Shown piece by piece: positions 30,699-36,864 of a stretch of DNA of 36,864 bases. This DNA is from an uncultured Collinsella sp. (lineage in GTDB: Bacteria; Actinomycetota; Coriobacteriia; Coriobacteriales; Coriobacteriaceae): the NCBI GenBank assembly GCA_900549555.1, contig UROO01000009.1, forward strand, positions 1-36,864, written 5' to 3'. Both the position numbers and the translations under genes were made by a program. Position 1 is the first letter of the stretch; each line of letters begins with the position of its first letter. The notes beneath the pieces were generated by a model that was not told the DNA's origin, ran no database searches, and saw only the letters and a list, made by a program, of their open reading frames with translations.

Positions 30699-32054
30699 CT
30701 AGTCCTCGTCTTTTTGGTCTGCGAGCAGCTCCGCGGATGTGAGCCCCAAGATCTCGTCCGCCTCCCGCGCGTCTTCCAGCGCGTCGATATCCTTGAGCTT
30801 GCGCTCCATAACGTTGGTACGCGTGGTGATAATGCCCTCGACCGTCTTTCCTGCGGTCTCAATCTGCTGCTGGGCGCGGCGCAGCGCCGCCTGATAGCGC
30901 GGCAACTCGGCCTTGACGGCAGAAAGCACACGCAGCACGTCGTCGGTGCGCTTTTGCAGCCTAAACGTCTGGTAGCTCATCTGCAGGCTGTTGAGGATGG
31001 CCGCCATGGTGCTGGGACCGGCAACGTTGACATGATAGTCGCGGCCCAGGGTCTCGATAAGCCCGGGGCGGCTGACGACCTCGGCGTACAGGCCCTCAAA
31101 AGGCACGAACATAATGCCAAAGTTGGTGGTCGCGGGCACGCTCAGGTACTTTTCGCAGATGTCCTTTGCCTCGCGCTTTACCATCGCATCGAGCGTCTTG
31201 CGCGCGGTGGCCACAGCCTCGGCATCACCCGACTCTTGCGCGTCGAGCAAGTGCTCGTACGCATCGCCCGGGAATTTGGAGTCAATCGGCAGCAGCACGG
31301 GATCGCCCTCGTCCACCGGCAGCATGACGGCAAACTCAACGCGCTCCGAGGCGCCAGGCTTGGTGGCGACATTTTCCAGATACTGGTCGGGCGTAAGGAT
31401 GTCCGCCAGGATTGCACCCAGCTGTACCTCGCCCAAAATGCCACGCGCCTTGACGTTGCCCAGCACGCGCTTAAGGTCGCCCACGCCGGTGGCAATAGAC
31501 TGCATATCGCCCAAACCCTTGTACACAGCCTCGAGCTGGTCGCTCACTTGCTTAAACGATGCGGACAGACGGTCGTTGAGCGTACGGGAGAGCTTCTCGT
31601 CCACCGTCGCGCGCATCTGGTCGAGCTGCACGTTGTTGTCCTTGCGGATGGCGCCCAGCTGGGCATCGACCGTCTCGCGCACCTTGTCCAGGCGGTGCTC
31701 GATACCCTCGCGGTTGGCGCCGAGCTGTTGGGCCGTCTCGCGGCGCAGGTCATCCATACGGTCGCCGGCCTGCGAGAACTCGCGCGCAATGGTCAGGTAA
31801 CGCTGTTGCCCTACGGCCGCATCGGTTGTCTGCTGCTGTGCGATGGCATTTGCCGTGCGGCGGGTTTCGGCCAACGCGACATTGAGGGTGTCGAGCGCGT
31901 TGTTGGCCTGCTCGAGCGCAGCCAGCATCTCTGCCCCGCTATCACCGCGCTCCCGCAGCTCGGCGCGAAGGCCCTTGAGCTGCAGGGCACAAGCCACAGC
32001 AACCCCCACCGCCACCAAGGCGATCACAACAAGCACGATATCAATAGCAGACAT
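30699..32054 (-). CDS. rmuC: RmuC-family DNA recombination protein
   Basis: A 451-residue protein with one N-terminal membrane helix (IDIVLVVIALVAVGVAVACAL), a long coiled-coil (about residues 30-190, rich in A, E, Q, R) and the RmuC domain (GNVKARGILGEVQLGAILAD, LLPIDSKFPGDAYEHLL, GIMFVPFEGLYAEVV). RmuC limits rearrangements at inverted repeats in E. coli; it is thought to be a nuclease-like structural relative. That is notable beside the many palindromes in this window. The start at 32054 has GGAG close upstream; a start at 32087 would add 11 residues. Confidence 0.93.
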   Translation of the reverse strand: MSAIDIVLVVIALVAVGVAVACALQLKGLRAELRERGDSGAEMLAALEQANNALDTLNVALAETRRTANAIAQQQTTDAAVGQQRYLTIAREFSQAGDRMDDLRRETAQQLGANREGIEHRLDKVRETVDAQLGAIRKDNNVQLDQMRATVDEKLSRTLNDRLSASFKQVSDQLEAVYKGLGDMQSIATGVGDLKRVLGNVKARGILGEVQLGAILADILTPDQYLENVATKPGASERVEFAVMLPVDEGDPVLLPIDSKFPGDAYEHLLDAQESGDAEAVATARKTLDAMVKREAKDICEKYLSVPATTNFGIMFVPFEGLYAEVVSRPGLIETLGRDYHVNVAGPSTMAAILNSLQMSYQTFRLQKRTDDVLRVLSAVKAELPRYQAALRRAQQQIETAGKTVEGIITTRTNVMERKLKDIDALEDAREADEILGLTSAELLADQKDED

Positions 32055-32105
32055 AGACTCCGCCCAACAAACCCAATCGACCATCAATCAAAACCGCGAT
32101 CAATC

Positions 32106-32669
32106 TTACCCCGCCACACGCACCGGGCGCCCGGCCCCTTCTTTGGCGCCGCTCCCCTCCGCATATTCCATAATGCGGCGCGCCGTTTCCCTGCTCACTT
32201 TTGAGTCATCACCGGCTAAGTATGCGTAAACGTTTCCCTTATTCAGATTCAAATCGCGGCAGAGACCGTAGCGCGTTACGCCCGATTCCCCTAGCGCCCC
32301 CAATGTTCTTTTTCGCATCAGGGCGTTGATCCTTCTGTCCGCCACTGGCTTTTCCTTCACCGCTCTATACGCACGCCAAACGTTGGCATAACGATTAGGG
32401 AGCTCAATTTTGGTGCATAGAGACGCCATGCTACCCGCTTGACCGTACAAGGACAAAACGCCTCGGTAACTTTCTTCCATCCACGAGCCCTCGGATAAAC
32501 CCAGAACGTATTCAGCTTTTCCTTGCACCAAAGCAAGCAAAAACAGAGGCTCCGCCACGCGCGGCGCAACCGTCATCGCCTGCTCAACCAGTTTTCTAAA
32601 ACTCAGCGACTGTTGTCCGGATAGCTCTCGGCAATAGCCTTTTAAGAATCCCTCAAAGGTCAGATTCAA
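32106..32669 (-). CDS. HTH-containing partner of the nucleotidyltransferase
   Basis: A 187-residue protein with TTG start at 32669, chosen for the very strong AAAGGAGGTG upstream. The TTG overlaps the TGA of the preceding gene (TTGA), so translation is coupled. Residues 1-110 are helical without a recognised family. Residues of about 131-170 (VTRYGLCRDLNLNKGNVYAY, followed by VSRETARRIMEYA) look like an XRE-type helix-turn-helix. Lower GC than the neighbours suggests transfer. By context it would be the regulator or antitoxin of a two-gene module; the function is not established. Confidence 0.6.
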   Translation of the reverse strand: MNLTFEGFLKGYCRELSGQQSLSFRKLVEQAMTVAPRVAEPLFLLALVQGKAEYVLGLSEGSWMEESYRGVLSLYGQAGSMASLCTKIELPNRYANVWRAYRAVKEKPVADRRINALMRKRTLGALGESGVTRYGLCRDLNLNKGNVYAYLAGDDSKVSRETARRIMEYAEGSGAKEGAGRPVRVAG

Positions 32670-33196
32670 CCGAGCACCTCCTTTTTGTATTGCCTGTATG
32701 CGCAGACCATCTCTTGATAACTCCGCTCCGAAGGCGACGACGCCAGTGCCTCTCCCTCGTCGAATATAAGCCGTTCGAGCAGCCCCCAATCAAGTCGGTC
32801 GACGAATGCCTGACTATGAAGATCGACGATGTCGTTCGGACGGTAGGCATAGAGCTTCATTACCGCCAGATCCTCCAAGGATGGCGTAAAGTACCTGATA
32901 AAACGCGCCCCAATATCTAAGGGAATCAAACGATCTTCGTAATTGAATGGCATCTGATTGCAATATGCCACCGCCATACCATTCACCTCGGGGTATCGAG
33001 CTATGATCTCGCGGAGGCACCTGTCTGCCTCAAACACATCAATGTCATGTGTAACCGACCGATTCGTCACATCGTTTAGCATGAAGGCACTTCCTCCCAC
33101 CAATACAACACTCGGTCTATCGTCTCTTGGACCTATTTCCAGCTCCGCCTCTTCGTCAATGCCCAAAAGAGTCTGCTCTAAATCCTGCTTATACAT
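32666..33196 (-). CDS. DUF6036-like nucleotidyltransferase
   Basis: A 176-residue protein with a minimal nucleotidyltransferase signature: VVLVGGSAFML (residues 31-40) followed by THDIDVFE with Asp51 and Asp53 as metal ligands. LEDLAVMKLYAYRPNDIVDL, a stretch typical of AbiEii/DUF6036-type enzymes, lies at about residue 110. Such enzymes are toxins in several toxin-antitoxin and abortive-infection systems. AGGA lies 6 nt before the ATG. The AT-rich leader (33197-33240) probably holds the promoter of the operon. The family number is from memory of the motif, so treat it as approximate. Confidence 0.7.
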   Translation of the reverse strand: MYKQDLEQTLLGIDEEAELEIGPRDDRPSVVLVGGSAFMLNDVTNRSVTHDIDVFEADRCLREIIARYPEVNGMAVAYCNQMPFNYEDRLIPLDIGARFIRYFTPSLEDLAVMKLYAYRPNDIVDLHSQAFVDRLDWGLLERLIFDEGEALASSPSERSYQEMVCAYRQYKKEVLG

Positions 33197-33319
33197 AGCA
33201 AATCCTATTATTATTCATCTTCAATAATACTATTCAGTCGCACGACAGCACCAGCAAGATGCAAGGATTCTACTCATGGCGATAATCCCTACACCCTAGA
33301 AGTCCTAATGTGGCAAACG

Positions 33320-33742
33320 CTAACTCTCCCAGCCGGCGCGGATGGTTGTTATGACGTCGCCCAGGCGCTGGCCCAGGGCCACTAGATGCTGGAGCACCTC
33401 GCTGGGCGAGGCGCCGTTGAGAATGCACGTGAGGGCATATGAGGCCAAAAAGATTGCCGCGAGCCCCAACGGGGTCAGCACGATCATCGCCAGCGTACGC
33501 AGGCGCTGGGCCCAGCGACGACGGCGCGCACGACGTTTGTCGAACGCAAGCTCCTGCGCATATGAATCCTGCTGTACGGAATAGGCTCCTGGGTCCACCT
33601 CGCCCGCAGACGATACCGCGGGCGCGGCGTTTTGCGCAGGAGGCTGGACGGCCGCCCCCTGCATTTGCATCTCCATAAGCCGTTGCTGCTGGCGCAACAT
33701 GCGCTCGGCTTGTTGCTGCGGGGTCTCAAGAAACAGATCCAT
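33320..33742 (-). CDS. Small membrane-anchored protein of unknown function
   Basis: A 140-residue protein. The first 65 residues are polar and Gln-rich (PQQQAERMLRQQQRLMEMQM), then comes an Ala/Pro segment, a basic cluster (DKRRARRRRWAQRLR), and one hydrophobic helix (TLAMIVLTPLGLAAIFLASY). A short C-terminal helix follows. The basic cluster before the helix predicts an inside N-terminus. No family is recognised. The ATG at 33742 has GGAGG 5 nt upstream. On the minus strand a possible promoter is TTGAGG (33863-33868) and TATAGA (33838-33843). Confidence 0.6.
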   Translation of the reverse strand: MDLFLETPQQQAERMLRQQQRLMEMQMQGAAVQPPAQNAAPAVSSAGEVDPGAYSVQQDSYAQELAFDKRRARRRRWAQRLRTLAMIVLTPLGLAAIFLASYALTCILNGASPSEVLQHLVALGQRLGDVITTIRAGWES

Positions 33743-33995
33743 GCTGGCCTCCAAAATCGGAGCATTCGACGCTTACGACCAGCATCCCGCACCGCCATGA
33801 CCGCGACAACGCAATCGCCGGCAATAGCCGCAAAGATTCTATAGTCAGAAAGCTGTCGAAAACCTCAACAACTCCCCTACCAGCACTTTCTCTGAGCTTT
33901 TTTATCGAATGATCTTTTGCCCTTCCGCCCTTACGCCAACCGACCAAAACCTAACCAAAAGCTTGACGGAAATTGTGAAGACCGGAACCCCACAC

Positions 33996-34023
33996 AAAAA
34001 GTGCCGCCCCAAAGGGGCGGCAC
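33996..34023 (-). terminator. Rho-independent terminator of the rubrerythrin gene
   Basis: A perfect 10-bp stem GTGCCGCCCC/GGGGCGGCAC (34001-34010 with 34014-34023) with a 3-nt loop. On the minus strand five T's follow. It lies 156 nt after the stop codon, beyond a long inverted repeat. Confidence 0.85.
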
Positions 34024-34073
34024 ACAAACTTCTAATCAGCTTTTCAGTAACGAGCACGCGACGACCCGAAGCG

Positions 34074-34158
34074 GGCCGGGAAGGCGGGATTACCTTCCCT
34101 CAACGCGACCCTGCGAAGCCGTGAGCGGGGAGGGAAGGCAATCCCGCCCTCCCGGACC
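34074..34158. repeat. Long imperfect inverted repeat downstream of rubrerythrin
   Basis: Left arm 34074-34100 and right arm 34131-34158 share GGCGGGATT and CCTTCCCT blocks (about 27 bp with three differences and a bulge), separated by 30 nt. A small CCCGAAGCGGG hairpin lies just before it. The rest of the gene-free stretch 33743-34179 shows only the small-gene promoter and the terminator. Confidence 0.7.
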
Positions 34159-34179
34159 AGCTCATGTCAGCGCCACGCG

Positions 34180-34719
34180 CTAGTAGTTCACCACCTGCTC
34201 CTCAAAGTACGCCTTCGGGTGGTTGCACACTGGGCAAACCTCGGGTGCCTCGGCACCAACATGCAGGTGTCCGCAGTTCAGGCACTTCCACACCTTTACG
34301 CCCTCGCGCTCAAACACCTCACCCGATTCAATGCGCTCGACGAGCTTGTTGTAGCGCTCCTCGTGAGCCTTCTCCACGGCACCGACGCCACGGAACTTCT
34401 CGGCGATCTCGGCAAAGCCCTCCTCCTCGGCGGTCTTGGCAAACTCGTCATACATCGTGGTCCACTCGTAGTTCTCGCCCGCGGCGGCATCGCGCAGGTT
34501 GTCCAGAGTGCCCGGAACGGCGCCGTCGTGCAGATACTTAAACCACAGCTTGGCATGCTCGGACTCGTTGCCCGCCGTCTCGGCAAAGATATTCGAAATC
34601 TGAACGTAGCCGTCCTTTTTGGCCTTGGATGCATAGTAGCGATACTTGGTGTGTGCCTGGGACTCACCGGCAAAAGCGGTCTCGAGGTTCTTCTTGGTCT
34701 GAGAGTTCTCAAAATCCAT
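34180..34719 (-). CDS. Rubrerythrin
   Basis: A 179-residue anaerobe peroxide reductase that protects against oxidative stress. The N-terminal four-helix diiron domain has the Glu-rich ligands in TAFAGESQAHTKY, AETAGNESEHAKLWF and VEKAHEERY. The C-terminal rubredoxin-like domain carries two CxxC pairs, CLNCGHLHVG and CPVCNHP, for mononuclear iron. It uses reduced rubredoxin or NAD(P)H-linked donors in known systems. The start at 34719 has GAAGGGAAG upstream; a frame to 34740 adds seven residues through it. It is monocistronic. Confidence 0.95.
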   Translation of the reverse strand: MDFENSQTKKNLETAFAGESQAHTKYRYYASKAKKDGYVQISNIFAETAGNESEHAKLWFKYLHDGAVPGTLDNLRDAAAGENYEWTTMYDEFAKTAEEEGFAEIAEKFRGVGAVEKAHEERYNKLVERIESGEVFEREGVKVWKCLNCGHLHVGAEAPEVCPVCNHPKAYFEEQVVNY

Positions 34720-34833
34720 AGGTGTACTTCCCTTCAACACGTGCCGCCCATAGGCTTTGAGCGGCCCTGTCTTTAGGATGCCCTCAAGCCAGGAATTTAA
34801 ACCTTATAATCCCGTTCTTCAGATTTGAGCGGG

Positions 34834-35739
34834 CTACACGCTCAACCAACGATCGCCCTCGGAGCGGCAAAAGCCCTCGCGCTCCAGATCGGCAAGAATA
34901 CTTGCGACCAGCTCGCGCTCGACCGGCTCACGGCCGGCTGCCGTCTCCATCTCGTTAACGCCTGCAACGGCCTCATCGAGCGTAATACCTGCCGGCTGCC
35001 CATCGCGCGCTGCCAGCAGCATGCGCACAATGTGGGCGCGCTTTTGGCGACGCGAGCCCTCAAACTTGGACTGACGACTATAGCTCGCCGACCGTCTGGA
35101 CGGATTGGGAAGCGTCTTTTTAAGATACGCGCCGTAATCCAACAACGCGTAATACCACGCGCGCGGCGTGTCGGTATCGTCTTGAGGCGCGGCAAAGGGC
35201 GCAATCTCATCCGCCGCCGCACCGGGGGCCGCCGGACAGGCAGCTTGAATCAGCGGCACCAGCTCGCGATCGGGAACGGCCGGCACATCGGGAAAGAAAT
35301 GATGCAAAAAGACCGTGCGCACGTTGGTCTCCAGATACACGCCCGGAAGATCGAATGCAAACGAACGGATGCCCTGCGCCGTTGCCGGGCCAATGCCGGG
35401 CAACGCGACCAGATCGTGCGTCTCACGCGGAAACTCCCCATCCCAGTCCTCCACAACGCACTGTGCAGCCCTGTGAAGCGCCAGGGCGCGGCGATTGTAG
35501 CCCATCCCCTGCCACGCATCCAAGACATCGGAAGGGGCGGCCTGAGCAAGCGCCCGGACAGTCGGAAAGCGATCGAGCCACGCCGGCATGCGCGTCTCCA
35601 CGCGCGGCACCTGCGTCTGCTGCAGCATGACCTCGGAAAGCCAGATGATATACGGGTCGCGCGTGCGGCGCCACGGAAGGTCGCGATAACGCAGGACCCC
35701 TTCCGAACGAATCATCGAACGAAAGGGGTCCTGAATCAT
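34834..35739 (-). CDS. MutY-like HhH-GPD DNA glycosylase lacking the Fe-S cluster motif
   Basis: A 301-residue protein of the A/G-specific adenine glycosylase group. It keeps WLSEVMLQQTQV with catalytic-type Glu36, GMGYNRRALAL, and the helix-hairpin-helix LPGIGPATAQGIRSFAF. The catalytic Asp of the usual LDGNV/LDTNV motif is Glu137 here (LETNVRTVF). The four-cysteine cluster loop after DYGAYL is replaced by a basic Ser/Arg stretch (NPSRRSASYSRQSKFEGSRR). The C-terminal Nudix-like domain is absent; a short helical domain is present instead. It should act on 8-oxoG:A mispairs, but these changes leave activity open. AAGGAG precedes the ATG. It follows the Rrf2 gene after 21 nt. Confidence 0.85.
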   Translation of the reverse strand: MIQDPFRSMIRSEGVLRYRDLPWRRTRDPYIIWLSEVMLQQTQVPRVETRMPAWLDRFPTVRALAQAAPSDVLDAWQGMGYNRRALALHRAAQCVVEDWDGEFPRETHDLVALPGIGPATAQGIRSFAFDLPGVYLETNVRTVFLHHFFPDVPAVPDRELVPLIQAACPAAPGAAADEIAPFAAPQDDTDTPRAWYYALLDYGAYLKKTLPNPSRRSASYSRQSKFEGSRRQKRAHIVRMLLAARDGQPAGITLDEAVAGVNEMETAAGREPVERELVASILADLEREGFCRSEGDRWLSV

Positions 35740-35760
35740 GACAATGCTCCTTATGCGGCG

Positions 35761-36246
35761 CTATTCCTCCCGGCAAGCATACGCGCAAGCGGCGTACTCG
35801 GGAAACGCATCGCGGTCGGCGAACTTGGGATCGACAGCCGGAAACTGGCGATGGGCGACGATATCGCCGAGCGAAACGGAATCGAGATAGTCGCGCATCA
35901 GCGCCTGGGCTCCGGCCCACAGGGGATGATAGCAGCACGTGCCCATGCGCGCACAGTCGCCATCGGGCGCGGTGCAATCGTTCATAACCATGGGGCCCTG
36001 AACGGCCTCTACGACTTGACGGATCGTGACATCGTCGGGGCTCACCTTAAGGCGCATGCCGCCATGAACACCACGCAGGCTCTCCACAATGCCGGCCTGA
36101 ACCAAGCCGTGCTGAATCGAACGGGCAAACGAATACGGAACATTGACCTCTTCGGCAGCAGTGCGAACAGAAAGCAACCGCTCCGGCTCCTCGGCAAGCA
36201 TCGCAAGCATGCGAAGGGCATAATCAGTCTTCCTCGATATGTCCAT
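35761..36246 (-). CDS. Rrf2-family transcriptional regulator with cysteine cluster
   Basis: A 161-residue winged-helix regulator. The N-terminal region (ISRKTDYALRMLAMLAEEP, VPYSFARSIQHGLVQAGIV, SLRGVHGGMRL) is typical of IscR/NsrR/CymR. Cys91, Cys98, Cys104 and Cys105 (NDCTAPDGDCARMGTCCYH) could bind an Fe-S cluster, making it a sensor of NO, oxidants or cluster status. The start at 36246 follows AAAGGGG; a longer frame to 36366 runs through the promoter. A TATAAT box lies on the minus strand at 36335-36340. It is upstream of the MutY-like gene in one probable operon. Confidence 0.9.
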   Translation of the reverse strand: MDISRKTDYALRMLAMLAEEPERLLSVRTAAEEVNVPYSFARSIQHGLVQAGIVESLRGVHGGMRLKVSPDDVTIRQVVEAVQGPMVMNDCTAPDGDCARMGTCCYHPLWAGAQALMRDYLDSVSLGDIVAHRQFPAVDPKFADRDAFPEYAACAYACREE

Positions 36247-36554
36247 GTTTCCCCTTTCAAGGAATACGAACAGCTCGAACGAGCTCCGGGGCCGAGCTTG
36301 TGTCGAGACGCCAAATGACCGCCTGAACAACCAAATTATAAAATGGGTGTTCACTGAATGCCGCACTTGAAGACTAGCTGAATCAGGTACGGCCTAAAGT
36401 GCAATTTAGTATAACCGAACCCCCTGCTTCATTGAACAGATGTTGCGCAACAAACCCCCTGTTTGAACACATATATCAGTAGAGGCTGGCTCGCTCGTTG
36501 CAAATGCGGTGATTTGGATAAAGAGGCATATAAGATCGAGGGCCTATTAAACGC
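36247..36554. other. Gene-free region between tRNA-Asp and the Rrf2 gene
   Basis: It holds the Rrf2 promoter (-10 TATAAT at 36335-36340, minus strand) with no strong -35. Two direct repeats follow, ACCCCCTGCTTCATTGAACA near 36419 and a shortened form ACCCCCTGTTTGAACA near 36455. Between them is the palindrome TGTTGCGCAACA. No open frame is convincing. Confidence 0.45.
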
Positions 36555-36582
36555 AAAAAGCCACGTCCGAAGACGTGGCTTT
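36555..36582 (-). terminator. Terminator of tRNA-Asp
   Basis: On the minus strand AAAGCCACGTC-TTCG-GACGTGGCTTT is followed by TT. A perfect 11-bp stem with a stable UUCG-type tetraloop, 8 nt after the tRNA 3' end. Confidence 0.9.
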
Positions 36583-36590
36583 AATTGCGT

Positions 36591-36668
<78 letters not shown>

Positions 36669-36714
36669 AGGCAGTCGTTCGCGTTTGTTTCCGCTCGCGT
36701 GCGCTGCGGGGATT

Positions 36715-36744
36715 AGTATACACAGAAGTCTGTCCGCCGCGCAA
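36715..36744 (-). promoter_or_regulatory. Promoter of tRNA-Asp
   Basis: On the minus strand TTGCGC (36744-36739), an 18-bp spacer and TATACT (36720-36715) lie about 47 nt before the tRNA. A GC-rich discriminator follows, typical of stable-RNA promoters. Confidence 0.6.
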
Positions 36745-36839
36745 CAACTTTTTTGAAAAAGTTTTTCGGTCCCTCCGGGAGGGTCTCCGGGGCCGGCTGG
36801 CGCGGGTTGAGTTTGCTGCTCTACAGTCCTGCGCAAGAC

Positions 36840-36862
36840 GGAAAGCACATTAAGTGCTTTCC
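36840..36862. terminator. Hairpin at the window edge
   Basis: GGAAAGCAC/GTGCTTTCC is a perfect 9-bp stem with loop ATTAA. It probably ends a gene or RNA lying beyond the window. Confidence 0.5.
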
Positions 36863-36864
36863 TT

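Overview
The window is a GC-rich, densely coded bacterial chromosome segment. The gene content and the style of the proteins point to an anaerobic gut actinobacterium of the class Coriobacteriia, most likely Collinsella. That assignment comes from recognising the protein families (M16C peptidase, FrlB-type SIS deglycases, mannose-family PTS, rubrerythrin, cluster-less MutY-like glycosylase), not from a search. Most genes lie on the minus strand.

Layout. 1-1524 is the 3' part of an M16C-type metallopeptidase. 1525-1848 holds three different palindromic repeats and a promoter with LexA-like boxes, leading into a hicA-hicB toxin-antitoxin pair (1849-2434). Next come 5-formyltetrahydrofolate cyclo-ligase, an AbiEi/DUF559-like protein, metA (residue Glu111 suggests the acetyl-CoA type) and, divergently, an L-2-hydroxyacid/L-lactate dehydrogenase. 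From 7254 to 21609 lies a carbohydrate/amine island: three FrlB/GfrF-like SIS proteins, three GntR/UTRA regulators, a mannose-family PTS (fused IIAB, IIC, IID) and an EamA exporter, interleaved with recQ, a YitT-family membrane protein and a HAD phosphatase. From 21631 to 32054 are mostly housekeeping genes: GNAT acetyltransferase, threonine aldolase, PAP2 phosphatase, mfd, nth, an ABC exporter and rmuC. 32106-33196 is an AT-richer two-gene unit encoding a nucleotidyltransferase and an HTH protein with overlapping stop and start codons. The window ends with a small membrane protein, rubrerythrin, a MutY-like glycosylase paired with an Rrf2 regulator, and tRNA-Asp(GTC).

How the genes may work together. 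The PTS, the SIS proteins and the GntR regulators fit import and phosphorylation of glycated amines (fructoselysine or glucoselysine type), followed by cleavage of the phosphosugar-amine. Each regulator has a different candidate operator near its targets: GTTCTATGTTGTYCTAT near SIS-1, CATACAAGTTASATACAKGTT near SIS-3, and an AT-rich CGTTATA motif before GntR-2, the PTS operon and the EamA exporter. The substrates are inferred, not shown.

The intergenic spaces are unusually rich in palindromes. At least six families recur or stand alone. They include a composite GAGCGTGGATAAT element (three copies), hairpins built on a GGGACAGG core (about six), a TAGATTTTTGGGACATGCC element (two), a GCAGCGTCGAGCCGTTA element next to stop codons (four), a near-200-bp imperfect palindrome, and a perfect 25-bp inverted repeat.
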